Of a DNA stretch of 64,000 bases, positions 51,300-59,624 are shown piece by piece. Numbering within the stretch: position 1 is the first letter of the stretch; each line of letters opens with the position of its first letter. The translations under genes and the position numbers were made by a program. A model generated the notes under the pieces. The model worked only from the letters and a program-made list of their open reading frames with translations. It was not told where the DNA came from and searched no databases. Location: assembly GCA_963678255.2 (NCBI GenBank), contig CAXXTW010000001.1, forward strand, positions 992,001 to 1,056,000. The letters are read 5' to 3'. The DNA is from G963678255 sp963678255. GTDB lineage: Bacteria; Cloacimonadota; Cloacimonadia; Cloacimonadales; WRIO01.

Positions 51300-52331
51300 A
51301 TGAAAAAGTTTAAGACTGAACTCAATCTTGAACAAATCATAAAAATTACAGGAGGGACAATAACTGTTCCCTCCTCTTTTCTTTATGATAATATTGCAGA
51401 ACTTCATGAAGCAAGCGAAAAATCAATTTGTTTTTTTGAGAATGAGAAATACCGTGAAGATGCAGAACAATCAAATGCAGGGATAATACTTTTACCACAA
51501 AATACAGAGTTTTTCAATACAAGCAGTCTTCTGATTCGATGCGAAAAGCCTTATATAGCCTTTATGACTTTAGTGACGGTATGGTTAGGTTTTGACAAAA
51601 AGAACTCAGTTGGGGTTGTTTCTACCTCATCGCATATTGATAAAACAGCCATATTAGGAGAGAATTGTACCATAGGTGCATTTGTGGTGATAGAAGCGAA
51701 TGTAAAAATTGGTGATCGTACAGTTATTGAAGCAAATAGCGTTATTAAAGAGAATACGATAATAGGATCAGATTGTCATATTTATCCAAATGTAACTGTA
51801 TATGATCAGATGATGATAGGAAATAAAGTTACAATTCATTCTGGTTCTGTGATAGGGTCAGATGGTTTTGGATACTTATTAATGAATGAAATCCAGGTAA
51901 AAGTTCCTCAGGTAGGGAATGTTGTGATAGAAGATGATGTAGAAATTGGTGCAAATACTTGTATTGACAGGGCAACAATCGGATCAACCATCATAGGCAA
52001 AAACAGTAAGTTGGATAATTTAGTACAGATAGGTCATAACTGTAAGATAGGCGAAAGTTCCATACTCTGTGCACAGGTTGGTTTAGCTGGAAACAGTATA
52101 GTAGGGAACAGGGTTTATTTAGCTGGTCAAGTAGGAGTAGGTGGGCATTTAACCATTGCTGACAATACAATGGTAGGTGCTCAATCAGGAATAGCTTCAT
52201 CCATTCCTACTGGTAAATATTTTGGAACACCAGTTTTACCATTTACACAACAAATGAGAATTATAGCTTCATTAAAGGATTTGCCGGAAATATCACGGTA
52301 TTATAAACAAATATTGAGAGAAAAAAAATGA
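51300..52331 (+). CDS. lpxD: UDP-3-O-acylglucosamine N-acyltransferase LpxD
   Basis: 343 residues. An N-terminal uridine-binding domain (about 1-95) is followed by a left-handed beta-helix of hexapeptide repeats (for example GENCTIGAFVVIEANVKIGD) and a C-terminal helix. The catalytic histidine region is LDNLVQIGHNCKIGESSILC, and SGSVIGSDGFGY is the LpxD signature. It catalyses the third lipid A step, transferring a 3-hydroxyacyl chain from ACP to the amine of UDP-3-O-acyl-glucosamine in the cytoplasm. The stop overlaps the next start as ATGA, so translation is coupled. Confidence 0.96.
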   Translation: MKKFKTELNLEQIIKITGGTITVPSSFLYDNIAELHEASEKSICFFENEKYREDAEQSNAGIILLPQNTEFFNTSSLLIRCEKPYIAFMTLVTVWLGFDKKNSVGVVSTSSHIDKTAILGENCTIGAFVVIEANVKIGDRTVIEANSVIKENTIIGSDCHIYPNVTVYDQMMIGNKVTIHSGSVIGSDGFGYLLMNEIQVKVPQVGNVVIEDDVEIGANTCIDRATIGSTIIGKNSKLDNLVQIGHNCKIGESSILCAQVGLAGNSIVGNRVYLAGQVGVGGHLTIADNTMVGAQSGIASSIPTGKYFGTPVLPFTQQMRIIASLKDLPEISRYYKQILREKK

Positions 52332-53722
52332 AAGAGTTTAAGCAAACAATAGCTGGAGAGATCTCTTATACAGGGATAGGTTTACATTTAGGAGAAATAA
52401 CAACAATTACCTTTAAGCCGGCAGAAAAAGATGAAGGCATCGTATTTATAAGGACTGATTTATCTGAGCGATTAGAAATACCTGCAGACATAGATCATGT
52501 TCTTGATATATCAAGAGGGACTACCTTAGGTATAAAAGGAAAGGGATCCGTAGCTACAGTAGAACATGTATTATCTGCTATAAAAGGTTTGAAGATAGAT
52601 AACATACACGTAGAAGTTAATGGGCCAGAAGTTCCAGTAGCTGATGGAAGTGCAATAGTTTTTTTAAGATTGTTAAAAGAAGTAGGTTTTGTTGAGCAAG
52701 ATGCTGAACGTATTTATTTTGAACTAGACGAGCCGATTTCTTTTTCAGCTCCAGAAGATAACGTTGATGTTGTGATAGTTCCCTCCAATGAGTTAAAAGT
52801 AACATTTATGGTAGATTATCAGCATAAGCATCTAGGTATTCAATATACTTGGTTACCTTCATTGGATGTTTTTGAGAATGATTTTGCCTCAGCAAGAACT
52901 TTTTGTTTTTTACATGAAATACTTCAATTAAAAGAAGCTGGTTTAATCAAAGGTGGTTCATTGAATAATGCTTTAGTGGTAACAGATTCAGAAAAAGATA
53001 TTGCAGAGATAGAGAAATTGAGAGAGCTTTTTGATTATAAAAAAGAGATCACAGTAAATGAATCAGGATTATTGAATACCACTGAATTAAGATATTATAA
53101 TGAATTTGTAAGGCATAAAGTTGTAGATTTAATTGGAGACATAGCATTACTAGGCGTTCCGATTAAAGGTCATATACTCGCAGCAAGATCAGGGCATAAA
53201 ACGAATGTTGAGTTAGTAAAAAAACTTAAACAGATTCTAAAGAAGCAAGAGTTACAAAAGATCTATCAGAAAAAGAAATCGACCGAGGTAGTTTTTGATA
53301 TCAATGCGATTATGAGGATTTTACCTCATCGTTATCCATTTTTATTAGTGGATAAGATAACAGAGTTTATACCTGGAGAGAAAATAGTAGGGATGAAGAA
53401 TGTAACAATCAATGAACCTTTCTTTAATGGTCATTTTCCAGGTCATCCTGTTATGCCAGGTGTATTAATTGTTGAAGCAATGGCACAGACCGGAGGCATC
53501 ATGTTATTAAACACCATGTCAAATCCTGAAGAATATGTTGCATATTTTGCTTCAATTGATAACGTAAAATTTAGAAAACCTGTTATGCCTGGTGATACCC
53601 TGAGATTTGAACTCAAAGCTGTATCAATGAAAACATTTATAACAAAGATGCATGGAGATGCTTATGTCGGAGATGAAAAAGTCTGCGAAGGTGATTTCTT
53701 GGCAAAAGTAGTAAAAAAATAG
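52328..53722 (+). CDS. lpxC/fabZ: Bifunctional LpxC-FabZ fusion (UDP-3-O-acyl-GlcNAc deacetylase / 3-hydroxyacyl-ACP dehydratase)
   Basis: 464 residues in two catalytic parts. Residues about 1-300 are LpxC, the committed zinc deacetylase of lipid A synthesis. Zinc ligands are His80 in TVEHVLSA and His263 and Asp267 in VRHKVVDLIGD, with the general-acid His290 in ARSGHKTN. After a charged linker, residues about 320-464 are FabZ, with ILPHRYPFLLVDKI, the catalytic histidine in FNGHFPGHPVMPGV and glutamate in VEAMAQTGG. The fusion is known in Bacteroidetes and related FCB bacteria. It places the two enzymes that compete for the 3-hydroxyacyl-ACP pool (lipid A versus phospholipid) in one polypeptide. 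It overlaps lpxD by four bases. Confidence 0.97.
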   Translation: MKEFKQTIAGEISYTGIGLHLGEITTITFKPAEKDEGIVFIRTDLSERLEIPADIDHVLDISRGTTLGIKGKGSVATVEHVLSAIKGLKIDNIHVEVNGPEVPVADGSAIVFLRLLKEVGFVEQDAERIYFELDEPISFSAPEDNVDVVIVPSNELKVTFMVDYQHKHLGIQYTWLPSLDVFENDFASARTFCFLHEILQLKEAGLIKGGSLNNALVVTDSEKDIAEIEKLRELFDYKKEITVNESGLLNTTELRYYNEFVRHKVVDLIGDIALLGVPIKGHILAARSGHKTNVELVKKLKQILKKQELQKIYQKKKSTEVVFDINAIMRILPHRYPFLLVDKITEFIPGEKIVGMKNVTINEPFFNGHFPGHPVMPGVLIVEAMAQTGGIMLLNTMSNPEEYVAYFASIDNVKFRKPVMPGDTLRFELKAVSMKTFITKMHGDAYVGDEKVCEGDFLAKVVKK

Positions 53723-53739
53723 AGAATATCGAGGGAATA

Positions 53740-54528
53740 ATGAATGTTATACACCCAACCGCAATCATTGACCCAAATGCAAAATTGGGCGATAATTTAA
53801 AAATTGGACCTTATTGTACCATAGGTCCCCATGTAGTTTTAGGAGATGGGAACGAACTGATTTCTCATGTTGTAATGGATGGTCATATCTTTATTGGTAA
53901 GAATAATAAGTTTTACCCATTTTGTACAGTTGGTTTAACACCTCAGGATTTAAAATATTCAGGAGAACCAACCAGAGTAATAATGGGAGATGATAATCAT
54001 ATCAGAGAATGTGTTACTATACATCTTTCTGCAACTTTGGATGAAGATACTACTATTGGCAATCATAATTTAATCATGGCCTATGCACATGTTGCTCATA
54101 ATTGTCACGTAGGTTCAAATGTAATTTTAGCAAATTCAGTGAATTTAGCAGGACATGTTACTATTGAAGATTTTGTAACAATAGGTGGTGTCTCAGCCGT
54201 TCATCAATTTGTAAAGATTGGTGCTTACAGCTTTATTGGTGGTACTTCTGGAGTAAAAAAAGATATTCCTCCTTATACCAGAGGTCAGGGGATGGGACAT
54301 TATAGAGTTGTTGGATTGAACTTTGTAGGTTTACAAAGAAAAGGATTTTCCAATGAAGTATTAGAAGGGGTAAAAAAAGTATATCGCATATTTTATCAAT
54401 CCAAACTAAATGTTACTCAAGCCTTAGCAGAAGCCGATAAAATTGAAAACCCTACACTAGAACAGAAGAATTTTATAGAGTTTATACGGAATTCCAAACG
54501 TGGGATTAGTCGATATAATACAGACTAG
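53740..54528 (+). CDS. lpxA: UDP-N-acetylglucosamine acyltransferase LpxA
   Basis: 262 residues, as in E. coli. The N-terminal hexapeptide beta-helix starts IHPTAIIDPNAKLGDNLKIG. The catalytic histidine lies in MAYAHVAHNCHVGSNVILAN, and the C-terminal helical domain contains GLNFVGLQRKGFS. It catalyses the first lipid A step. With lpxD and lpxC-fabZ it completes the lpxD-C/fabZ-A operon, and a strong terminator follows the stop. Confidence 0.97.
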   Translation: MNVIHPTAIIDPNAKLGDNLKIGPYCTIGPHVVLGDGNELISHVVMDGHIFIGKNNKFYPFCTVGLTPQDLKYSGEPTRVIMGDDNHIRECVTIHLSATLDEDTTIGNHNLIMAYAHVAHNCHVGSNVILANSVNLAGHVTIEDFVTIGGVSAVHQFVKIGAYSFIGGTSGVKKDIPPYTRGQGMGHYRVVGLNFVGLQRKGFSNEVLEGVKKVYRIFYQSKLNVTQALAEADKIENPTLEQKNFIEFIRNSKRGISRYNTD

Positions 54529-54536
54529 ATTATATT

Positions 54537-54570
54537 AAATCGGAGACCAAAAAGTCTCCGATTTTTTTTT
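54537..54570 (+). terminator. Intrinsic terminator after lpxA, abutting the next ribosome site
   Basis: AAATCGGAGAC / GTCTCCGATTT is a perfect 11-bp stem with a 6-base loop and a run of nine T residues. The next base starts the GGAGG ribosome site of the SRAP gene, leaving no room for a promoter between them. Confidence 0.93.
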
Positions 54571-54580
54571 GGAGGTGTCA

Positions 54581-55222
54581 ATGTGTGGACAGTTTGCGAT
54601 TTTTTCAAATATTCGAGCAATTATGGATTATTATCATTTTTTACTGAGTATGGATATGGCGTATGATCCTGAGTTAATGTATGAATATTTAAAGAATAAG
54701 AAAAACAATTCATTATATGGAAAGTATAATTTTCCGCAGGATCCCTTTGTACCTTCAATGTCCATGCCCATTATATATTCAGAAAAGGGCAAAATCAGAA
54801 TGGATTGGATGAAATGGGGCATTATTCCTTCCTGGTCTAAGGACGAGAGTTTTGCATTAAAGTTAATAAATGCACGTGCTGAGACATTAGAAGAAAAGAA
54901 TTCATTTAAAAACAGTTTAAAACACAAGCGTTGTTTGATTCCGGTTAATGCCTTTTATGAATGGGATAAGTCTAAAAACCGTCATCAGATAAAAGTAGAG
55001 AATTCAGAACTATTTTCATTTGCAGGGATATGGGACACATGGAAGACACCCAAGGGAGATGAGTTGAATACATTTACAATTATAACTTGTGAACCCAATC
55101 AATTTATTAGTGAAATTCACAATAGAATGCCTGTAATATTATCTCCAGAGCAATATAAAGAATGGTTGTTAAAAGGGGATAAGCGTTTGCTTTTACCATA
55201 TTCAGGAGAATTAACAGCTTAG
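54581..55222 (+). CDS. SRAP/HMCES-family abasic-site protection protein
   Basis: About 213 residues of the YedK/HMCES family. After methionine removal Cys2 (MCGQFA) forms a thiazolidine crosslink with abasic sites in single-stranded DNA. Further family motifs are MDWMKWGIIPSW, INARAET with the DNA-contacting asparagine and arginine, RCLIPVNAFYEW with the catalytic glutamate, and EIHNRMPVIL with the active-site histidine. An in-frame TTG 12 bases upstream overlaps the ribosome site and would bury Cys2, so ATG 54581 is right. The gene directly follows the lpxA terminator, so its expression may depend on readthrough or on a promoter inside lpxA. A dozen or so extra residues near 20-45 vary in this family. 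Confidence 0.94.
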   Translation: MCGQFAIFSNIRAIMDYYHFLLSMDMAYDPELMYEYLKNKKNNSLYGKYNFPQDPFVPSMSMPIIYSEKGKIRMDWMKWGIIPSWSKDESFALKLINARAETLEEKNSFKNSLKHKRCLIPVNAFYEWDKSKNRHQIKVENSELFSFAGIWDTWKTPKGDELNTFTIITCEPNQFISEIHNRMPVILSPEQYKEWLLKGDKRLLLPYSGELTA

Positions 55223-55256
55223 GAATATTTAGAGACAGTTTAAATAAAAACAATGC

Positions 55257-55285
55257 TTGACATGATGAATAAATGATGTCATCTT
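55257..55285 (+). promoter_or_regulatory. Weak candidate promoter/operator upstream of the chemotaxis receptor
   Basis: TTGACA (55257-55262) stands 17 bases before CATCTT, a poor -10 box. The arms TGACAT (55258-55263) and ATGTCA (55276-55281) form an inverted repeat. No sigma-28 consensus is evident, although chemotaxis genes often use it. Confidence 0.3.
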
Positions 55286-55419
55286 AACAATGATTTTAGT
55301 TCAATAATTTTGTTTTTAAAGAATTTAAGTTATATTTTCAAAGGAATACGGGGAAAAATAGAGTGGATCTCAAGAAAGAAAGAAAGACTTTCATTCAAAA
55401 ATTAAGGTGAGGGGGGGAT

Positions 55420-57426
55420 ATGCGAAATTTAAAAATCCAAGTAAAAATTATGATCCTTTTATTTGGAATCATTACTTTTGTATTAATCGGTTTTATCGGA
55501 TTTTTTTATCCGGCAGTTAATAAAACATTGCAAAATCTAATCGAATCAAGAACACAAGGTATTGTTGATGTGGGTTATAGTGTTATTGAACACTATTATA
55601 ATCAATATAAACTAGGTGTTCTAGATGAAGAAACAGCAAAAGCGATGGCTATAGAAACCGTAAAGAATTTAAGATATTCTGGCAAAGAATATTTTTGGAT
55701 TAACGATTATACTCCAAAAATGATAATGCATCCATATAAACCAGAATTAAATGGTAAAGATTTGTCTGATTTTGCAGATCCAAATGGAATAAAGTTGTTT
55801 GTTGAAATGGCAAAGGTTGTTAAAGAATCAGGTTCAGGCTTTGTCTATTACAAATGGGAAAAACCTGGAGAAAAGCTTCCTATTTCAAAAGTCAGCTATG
55901 TCAAAGGATTTAAAGAATGGGGAATGATAATTGGAAGTGGTGTTTATATCAATGATATAGTCTCCGTTAAGAGTAGAATTTTAATATCATTTTTTGCCTT
56001 TATTGGATTATTGGTAGTTTTTGTACTGTTAATTCTATATTTTTTCAAGAAAATGTTAATAAAACCTATAACAGATACGTTAAATATGTTAAAAGAACTC
56101 TCAGAAGGTGAAGGGGATTTAACTAAAAGATTGATTATTAGTTCAAAGGATGAAATTGGAAGTATGTCATTATATGTTAATTTATTTATTGATAGGATTC
56201 ATAAGATTATCATAGATTTATCCAAAAATATACAAGTATTATTTAATTCATCAGAAGAATTATCTTCATTTTCAACAGTATTATCCAGTTCATCTCAAGA
56301 TATGACCAATCAGATTGACAATGTAGTCGTGACAGTAGAAGAGATTAGTTCAAATTCAAACTTAATCGCTTCTTCTTCAGAATTAGCTGCAGGAAATGTA
56401 AGGGGAGTTGCCAGTGCAACCGTTCAAATGTCAGAGAATGTTAATACTGTAGCTGTAGCAGCAGAAGAAGCCTCTGCAAATATTCAGAATATTATCGTTG
56501 AGATGGGGCAAGTCAATCAGAATATCAAAAACATGGTGCTTAAGGTGAGTGGGATATCACAAAATACTACGACTTCCGCATCAGCAATTGAAGAGATGAA
56601 TGTGTCATTACATGAAGTAGCTAAGAGTACCACTAATGCCAGAGTTATCTCGAATAATGCAGAGGAGAAAGCATTTGCCACCGTAAAAGTAGTTGATGAA
56701 TTAAAGAAAAGTGCTATCGACATATCTAAGGTTATAAAAATAATCGATGATATTTCAGATCAAACGAATATGTTAGCCTTGAATGCTACAATAGAAGCTG
56801 CTAGTGCTGGTGAAGCAGGGAAAGGTTTTGCAGTAGTCGCTAATGAAGTGAAAGCTTTAGCCAGACAGACTGTTGAGGCAACCTCACAGATTCAGGAAAA
56901 GATATTATTGATGCAAGAAGTAACAGATTCAACAGTAAAATCGCTTAACGATGTGAAGGATATAATAACAGAATTAAGTTTGTATAATACAACCATTGCC
57001 AGCAGTATCGAAGAGCAGAGTGCTACCGTGACAGAAATAGCCCGAGCCATTTCTATGGTTGCTAATGATACAGAAGATGTGAATAGTTTTGCGGTTGATG
57101 TTGGAAAATCAGTAAATAATATTGATAATAACATAACAGAGATAGGCCAAGGAATCAATGAAATTACATCATTTGCATCCAAGACTTCTTTAGCAGCTAA
57201 TGAAGTTGCCAAAAACTCAGAGGATGTAAGTGGTAGTGTTGATGACATTGCTCAAAATACCTCAGAGATCACTCATGGAGTTAGTTTAATAGCTGACAAT
57301 TTCAAGAAAATAAGTTTAGTAGCCGAAGATTCTTCAAAAAGAGCTGATACATTAAAGGATTCTTCATTGTCATTGAATAAATTAGCACATAGTATCAAGC
57401 AACTTATTGATCAATTTAAGATTTAA
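55420..57426 (+). CDS. Methyl-accepting chemotaxis protein with Cache sensor
   Basis: A 668-residue transmembrane receptor. A first membrane helix at about 10-30 is followed by a periplasmic single-Cache domain (about 35-185, with YFWINDYTPKMIMHP and GWG-like EWGMIIGSGVYI), a second helix at about 190-212 and a HAMP domain. The cytoplasmic part is a long coiled coil with the hairpin signature ISDQTNMLALNATIEAASAGE and GKGFAVVANEVKALA, which contacts CheA/CheW. The ligand is probably a small organic acid, as for other sCache_2 domains (inference). The receptor fits with the flagellar genes at 20.9 kb. The start follows a G-rich stretch (GGGGGGGAT) near the ribosome site. Confidence 0.95.
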   Translation: MRNLKIQVKIMILLFGIITFVLIGFIGFFYPAVNKTLQNLIESRTQGIVDVGYSVIEHYYNQYKLGVLDEETAKAMAIETVKNLRYSGKEYFWINDYTPKMIMHPYKPELNGKDLSDFADPNGIKLFVEMAKVVKESGSGFVYYKWEKPGEKLPISKVSYVKGFKEWGMIIGSGVYINDIVSVKSRILISFFAFIGLLVVFVLLILYFFKKMLIKPITDTLNMLKELSEGEGDLTKRLIISSKDEIGSMSLYVNLFIDRIHKIIIDLSKNIQVLFNSSEELSSFSTVLSSSSQDMTNQIDNVVVTVEEISSNSNLIASSSELAAGNVRGVASATVQMSENVNTVAVAAEEASANIQNIIVEMGQVNQNIKNMVLKVSGISQNTTTSASAIEEMNVSLHEVAKSTTNARVISNNAEEKAFATVKVVDELKKSAIDISKVIKIIDDISDQTNMLALNATIEAASAGEAGKGFAVVANEVKALARQTVEATSQIQEKILLMQEVTDSTVKSLNDVKDIITELSLYNTTIASSIEEQSATVTEIARAISMVANDTEDVNSFAVDVGKSVNNIDNNITEIGQGINEITSFASKTSLAANEVAKNSEDVSGSVDDIAQNTSEITHGVSLIADNFKKISLVAEDSSKRADTLKDSSLSLNKLAHSIKQLIDQFKI

Positions 57427-57446
57427 AACAGACAGTTATTAATAGA

Positions 57447-57480
57447 AGAGGTTTGTATCTAATGATATAAACCTCTTTTT
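57447..57480 (+). terminator. Intrinsic terminator of the chemotaxis receptor gene
   Basis: AAGAGGTTT pairs with AAACCTCTT, with a further short TATC/GATA extension across one unpaired base, and is followed by TTT. It lies about 20 bases after the stop. Confidence 0.85.
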
Positions 57481-57812
57481 GTAATTTTTCAATAAAAGAA
57501 AAAGATATAATTATAGCCTTAATTATTTAATACTTAAAGAGTGGTTCACATTATTTAACATTATCAAATAATATTGAGCAAGCTCCAAGGAAGCAAAGAG
57601 TTAGCAGAGATAAATGAAAGGGTAATAATTGATCAACATCAGACTTAGAAGAGCTATTTAGAAAAGAAAGTATTGAATTGAATTTATTTAAGTTGTATTT
57701 GTTTACTCATAGGAAGTCAGGTAAAGAACTTTGAGTAAATGAGACAGATTGCCTAGTTAAATATATTGACACCATTTATAAATTCGTAATTTTGGATATT
57801 TAGGAAGGTAGT
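57481..57812. other. Intergenic region with dispersed-repeat copy 2 and trmB promoter
   Basis: About 330 bases. TTGAGCAAGCTCCAAGGAAG (57574-57593) and AATTGATCAACATCA (57627-57641) are the best match to copy 1 at 12714-12821. Further right, TTGACA (57766-57771) and TAATTT (57787-57792), 15 bases apart, may be the trmB promoter. No open frame of note. Confidence 0.45.
57574..57641. repeat. Dispersed intergenic repeat, copy 2
   Basis: Two blocks shared with 12714-12821: 19 of 20 and 14 of 15 identical positions, with different spacing. It lies outside genes in both places. Confidence 0.55.
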
Positions 57813-58430
57813 ATGAATTTGCAAGAGAAATTGGATTTTTTTGAGATAAAGGTTGAAGAAAATCAATTAATCAATTTCAAAGAGATATTTGGGAATGATC
57901 ATCCTTTACATATGGAGATAGGAGCAGGTAAGGGAGAATTTATTCAGTTACAGTCGTTATTTTTAAATTATGTAAATTTTGTAGGGATTGAGGTGAAAGG
58001 TAAAAGAATCATAACCATAGCCAAGAAGCTTGATGTAGAGAAAAATCATAATGTAAGGATAGCACGATTGTTTGTTGATGAAAAGATAAATAATTGGATT
58101 CCAAAAGATAGTTTTGAGCAAATTTATATATATCATCCAGATCCATGGCCCAAAAGAAAGCATTTTAAAAACCGAATGATTCAGCATCCTTTTATTGATG
58201 CTCTATCTCATGTTTTAAAACTGGATGGAATTCTTCGTATTTCAACCGATCATCCTGGATATGCAGAATGGATCATAAAAAAGTTTTCTGAACGCAAAGA
58301 TTATGAACCTTTGTTTGATTCTACTTCGAAATATATAGTTCCAGAAGATCATTTTACAACATATTTTGATGATTTAAAAAGAAGTGAAGGCTACGAGCCA
58401 CAGTTTCTTTTTTATCGTCGGATAAATTAG
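57813..58430 (+). CDS. trmB: tRNA (guanine-N7-)-methyltransferase
   Basis: 205 residues, normal for TrmB. HMEIGAGKGEFIQLQ is the SAM-binding motif I and VGIEVKGKRI the following acidic loop. IYIYHPDPWPKRKHFKNRM is the family's signature, with the catalytic aspartate. The tail has the conserved TTYFDDLKRSEGYEPQFLFYRR. It methylates G46 in the variable loop of tRNAs. It starts a co-directional run with dgt (9-base gap) and prfB. Confidence 0.96.
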   Translation: MNLQEKLDFFEIKVEENQLINFKEIFGNDHPLHMEIGAGKGEFIQLQSLFLNYVNFVGIEVKGKRIITIAKKLDVEKNHNVRIARLFVDEKINNWIPKDSFEQIYIYHPDPWPKRKHFKNRMIQHPFIDALSHVLKLDGILRISTDHPGYAEWIIKKFSERKDYEPLFDSTSKYIVPEDHFTTYFDDLKRSEGYEPQFLFYRRIN

Positions 58431-58439
58431 GAGAGCACA

Positions 58440-59594
58440 ATGAGAGAACCTGAGAATCTAAAAGACATCTATAAAAAAGCAAACGAGAGAACCTATATAT
58501 TGTCTCCTTATGCCTGTAAGGATGTAGATGCATTCAGATATACTGAAGAGGATAAAACTCATTTTAGAACAGCTTTTGCAGTAGATAGGGATCGAATCTT
58601 ATATAGTGGTGCTTACCGCAGATATCATGGGAAAACTCAAGTATTTTCTTTTTCAAATCTTATTGATGAAGAAATGACTAACAGGAGTTTACACACAACT
58701 TATGTTTCCCAAATTAGTAGGACGATAAGTAAGACATTAGGGTTGAACTTAGAATTAACAGAAGCAATAGCATTAGGCCATGATTTAGGACATTCACCTT
58801 TTGGGCATGATGGAGAGAGAGCTCTTAGCCGATTATGTGTAAAATATGGAATAGGAATGTTTCATCATAATATCGAAAGTCTTCACATCGTTGACAGTAT
58901 TTCCAGAAAGGGAAGTGGGTTAAATTTAACTTTTCAAGTTAGAGATGGCATCATTTCTCATGATGGAGAAGTACATAACATGCAGTTAGTACCAGATAGA
59001 AAGAAGACAGAAGAAACAATAAATCAGTATATTTGTTTAAAAAATGATGGGAAAAATGCAACAATGATGCCAGGCACGTTAGAAGGTTGTGTGGTGAGAA
59101 TAACCGATACAATAGCATACATAGGGCAGGATATTGAAGATGCAATCAGGCTTAATATCTTAAAAAGAGATGAATTACCTCAGGAATGCAAAGAATATTT
59201 GGGTGATACAAACAGTAAGATCATTGATAATCTGGTAAAAAGTGTTTTATTTAACAGTTATGAAAAGGATTATATAAGTTTTGATGAGGAAACCTCTAGT
59301 ATGTTATTGCAATTAAAGAGATTTAATTATGAAAGAATTTATACAAACGAGAATGTAAAAAAGGCTAATAAAATTATTAGCAGAAGTATGGTTTTACTTT
59401 TTGAAAAGTATATGGAAGACATTTTAACCAAGAATTCAGAATCCAAAATATACAAGCATTTTTTAAATCATAAGAATGATCATTACATTGAAAAATATAG
59501 TGATGCAGAAAAAGTACGTGACTTTATTGCTACCATGACAGACAGATACTTTAATGAAGAAGTGAAGGATTATCTAGTTCCATGGAAACTATAA
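58440..59594 (+). CDS. dgt: Deoxyguanosinetriphosphate triphosphohydrolase-like protein
   Basis: 384 residues with an HD phosphohydrolase core. Metal ligands are in RSLHTTYVSQISR and in ALGHDLGHSPFGHDGE (the HD pair and following histidines); ISHDGEVHNM and ITDTIAYIGQDIEDA complete the site. RRYHGKTQVF near the start matches the dNTPase group. It cleaves dNTPs to deoxynucleosides and triphosphate, controlling dNTP pools, and may limit phage DNA synthesis in some bacteria (family knowledge). It lies between trmB and prfB. Confidence 0.93.
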   Translation: MREPENLKDIYKKANERTYILSPYACKDVDAFRYTEEDKTHFRTAFAVDRDRILYSGAYRRYHGKTQVFSFSNLIDEEMTNRSLHTTYVSQISRTISKTLGLNLELTEAIALGHDLGHSPFGHDGERALSRLCVKYGIGMFHHNIESLHIVDSISRKGSGLNLTFQVRDGIISHDGEVHNMQLVPDRKKTEETINQYICLKNDGKNATMMPGTLEGCVVRITDTIAYIGQDIEDAIRLNILKRDELPQECKEYLGDTNSKIIDNLVKSVLFNSYEKDYISFDEETSSMLLQLKRFNYERIYTNENVKKANKIISRSMVLLFEKYMEDILTKNSESKIYKHFLNHKNDHYIEKYSDAEKVRDFIATMTDRYFNEEVKDYLVPWKL

Positions 59595-59624
59595 GAAGAA
59601 ATAAAGAGAAAATCAGGAGAAAAC

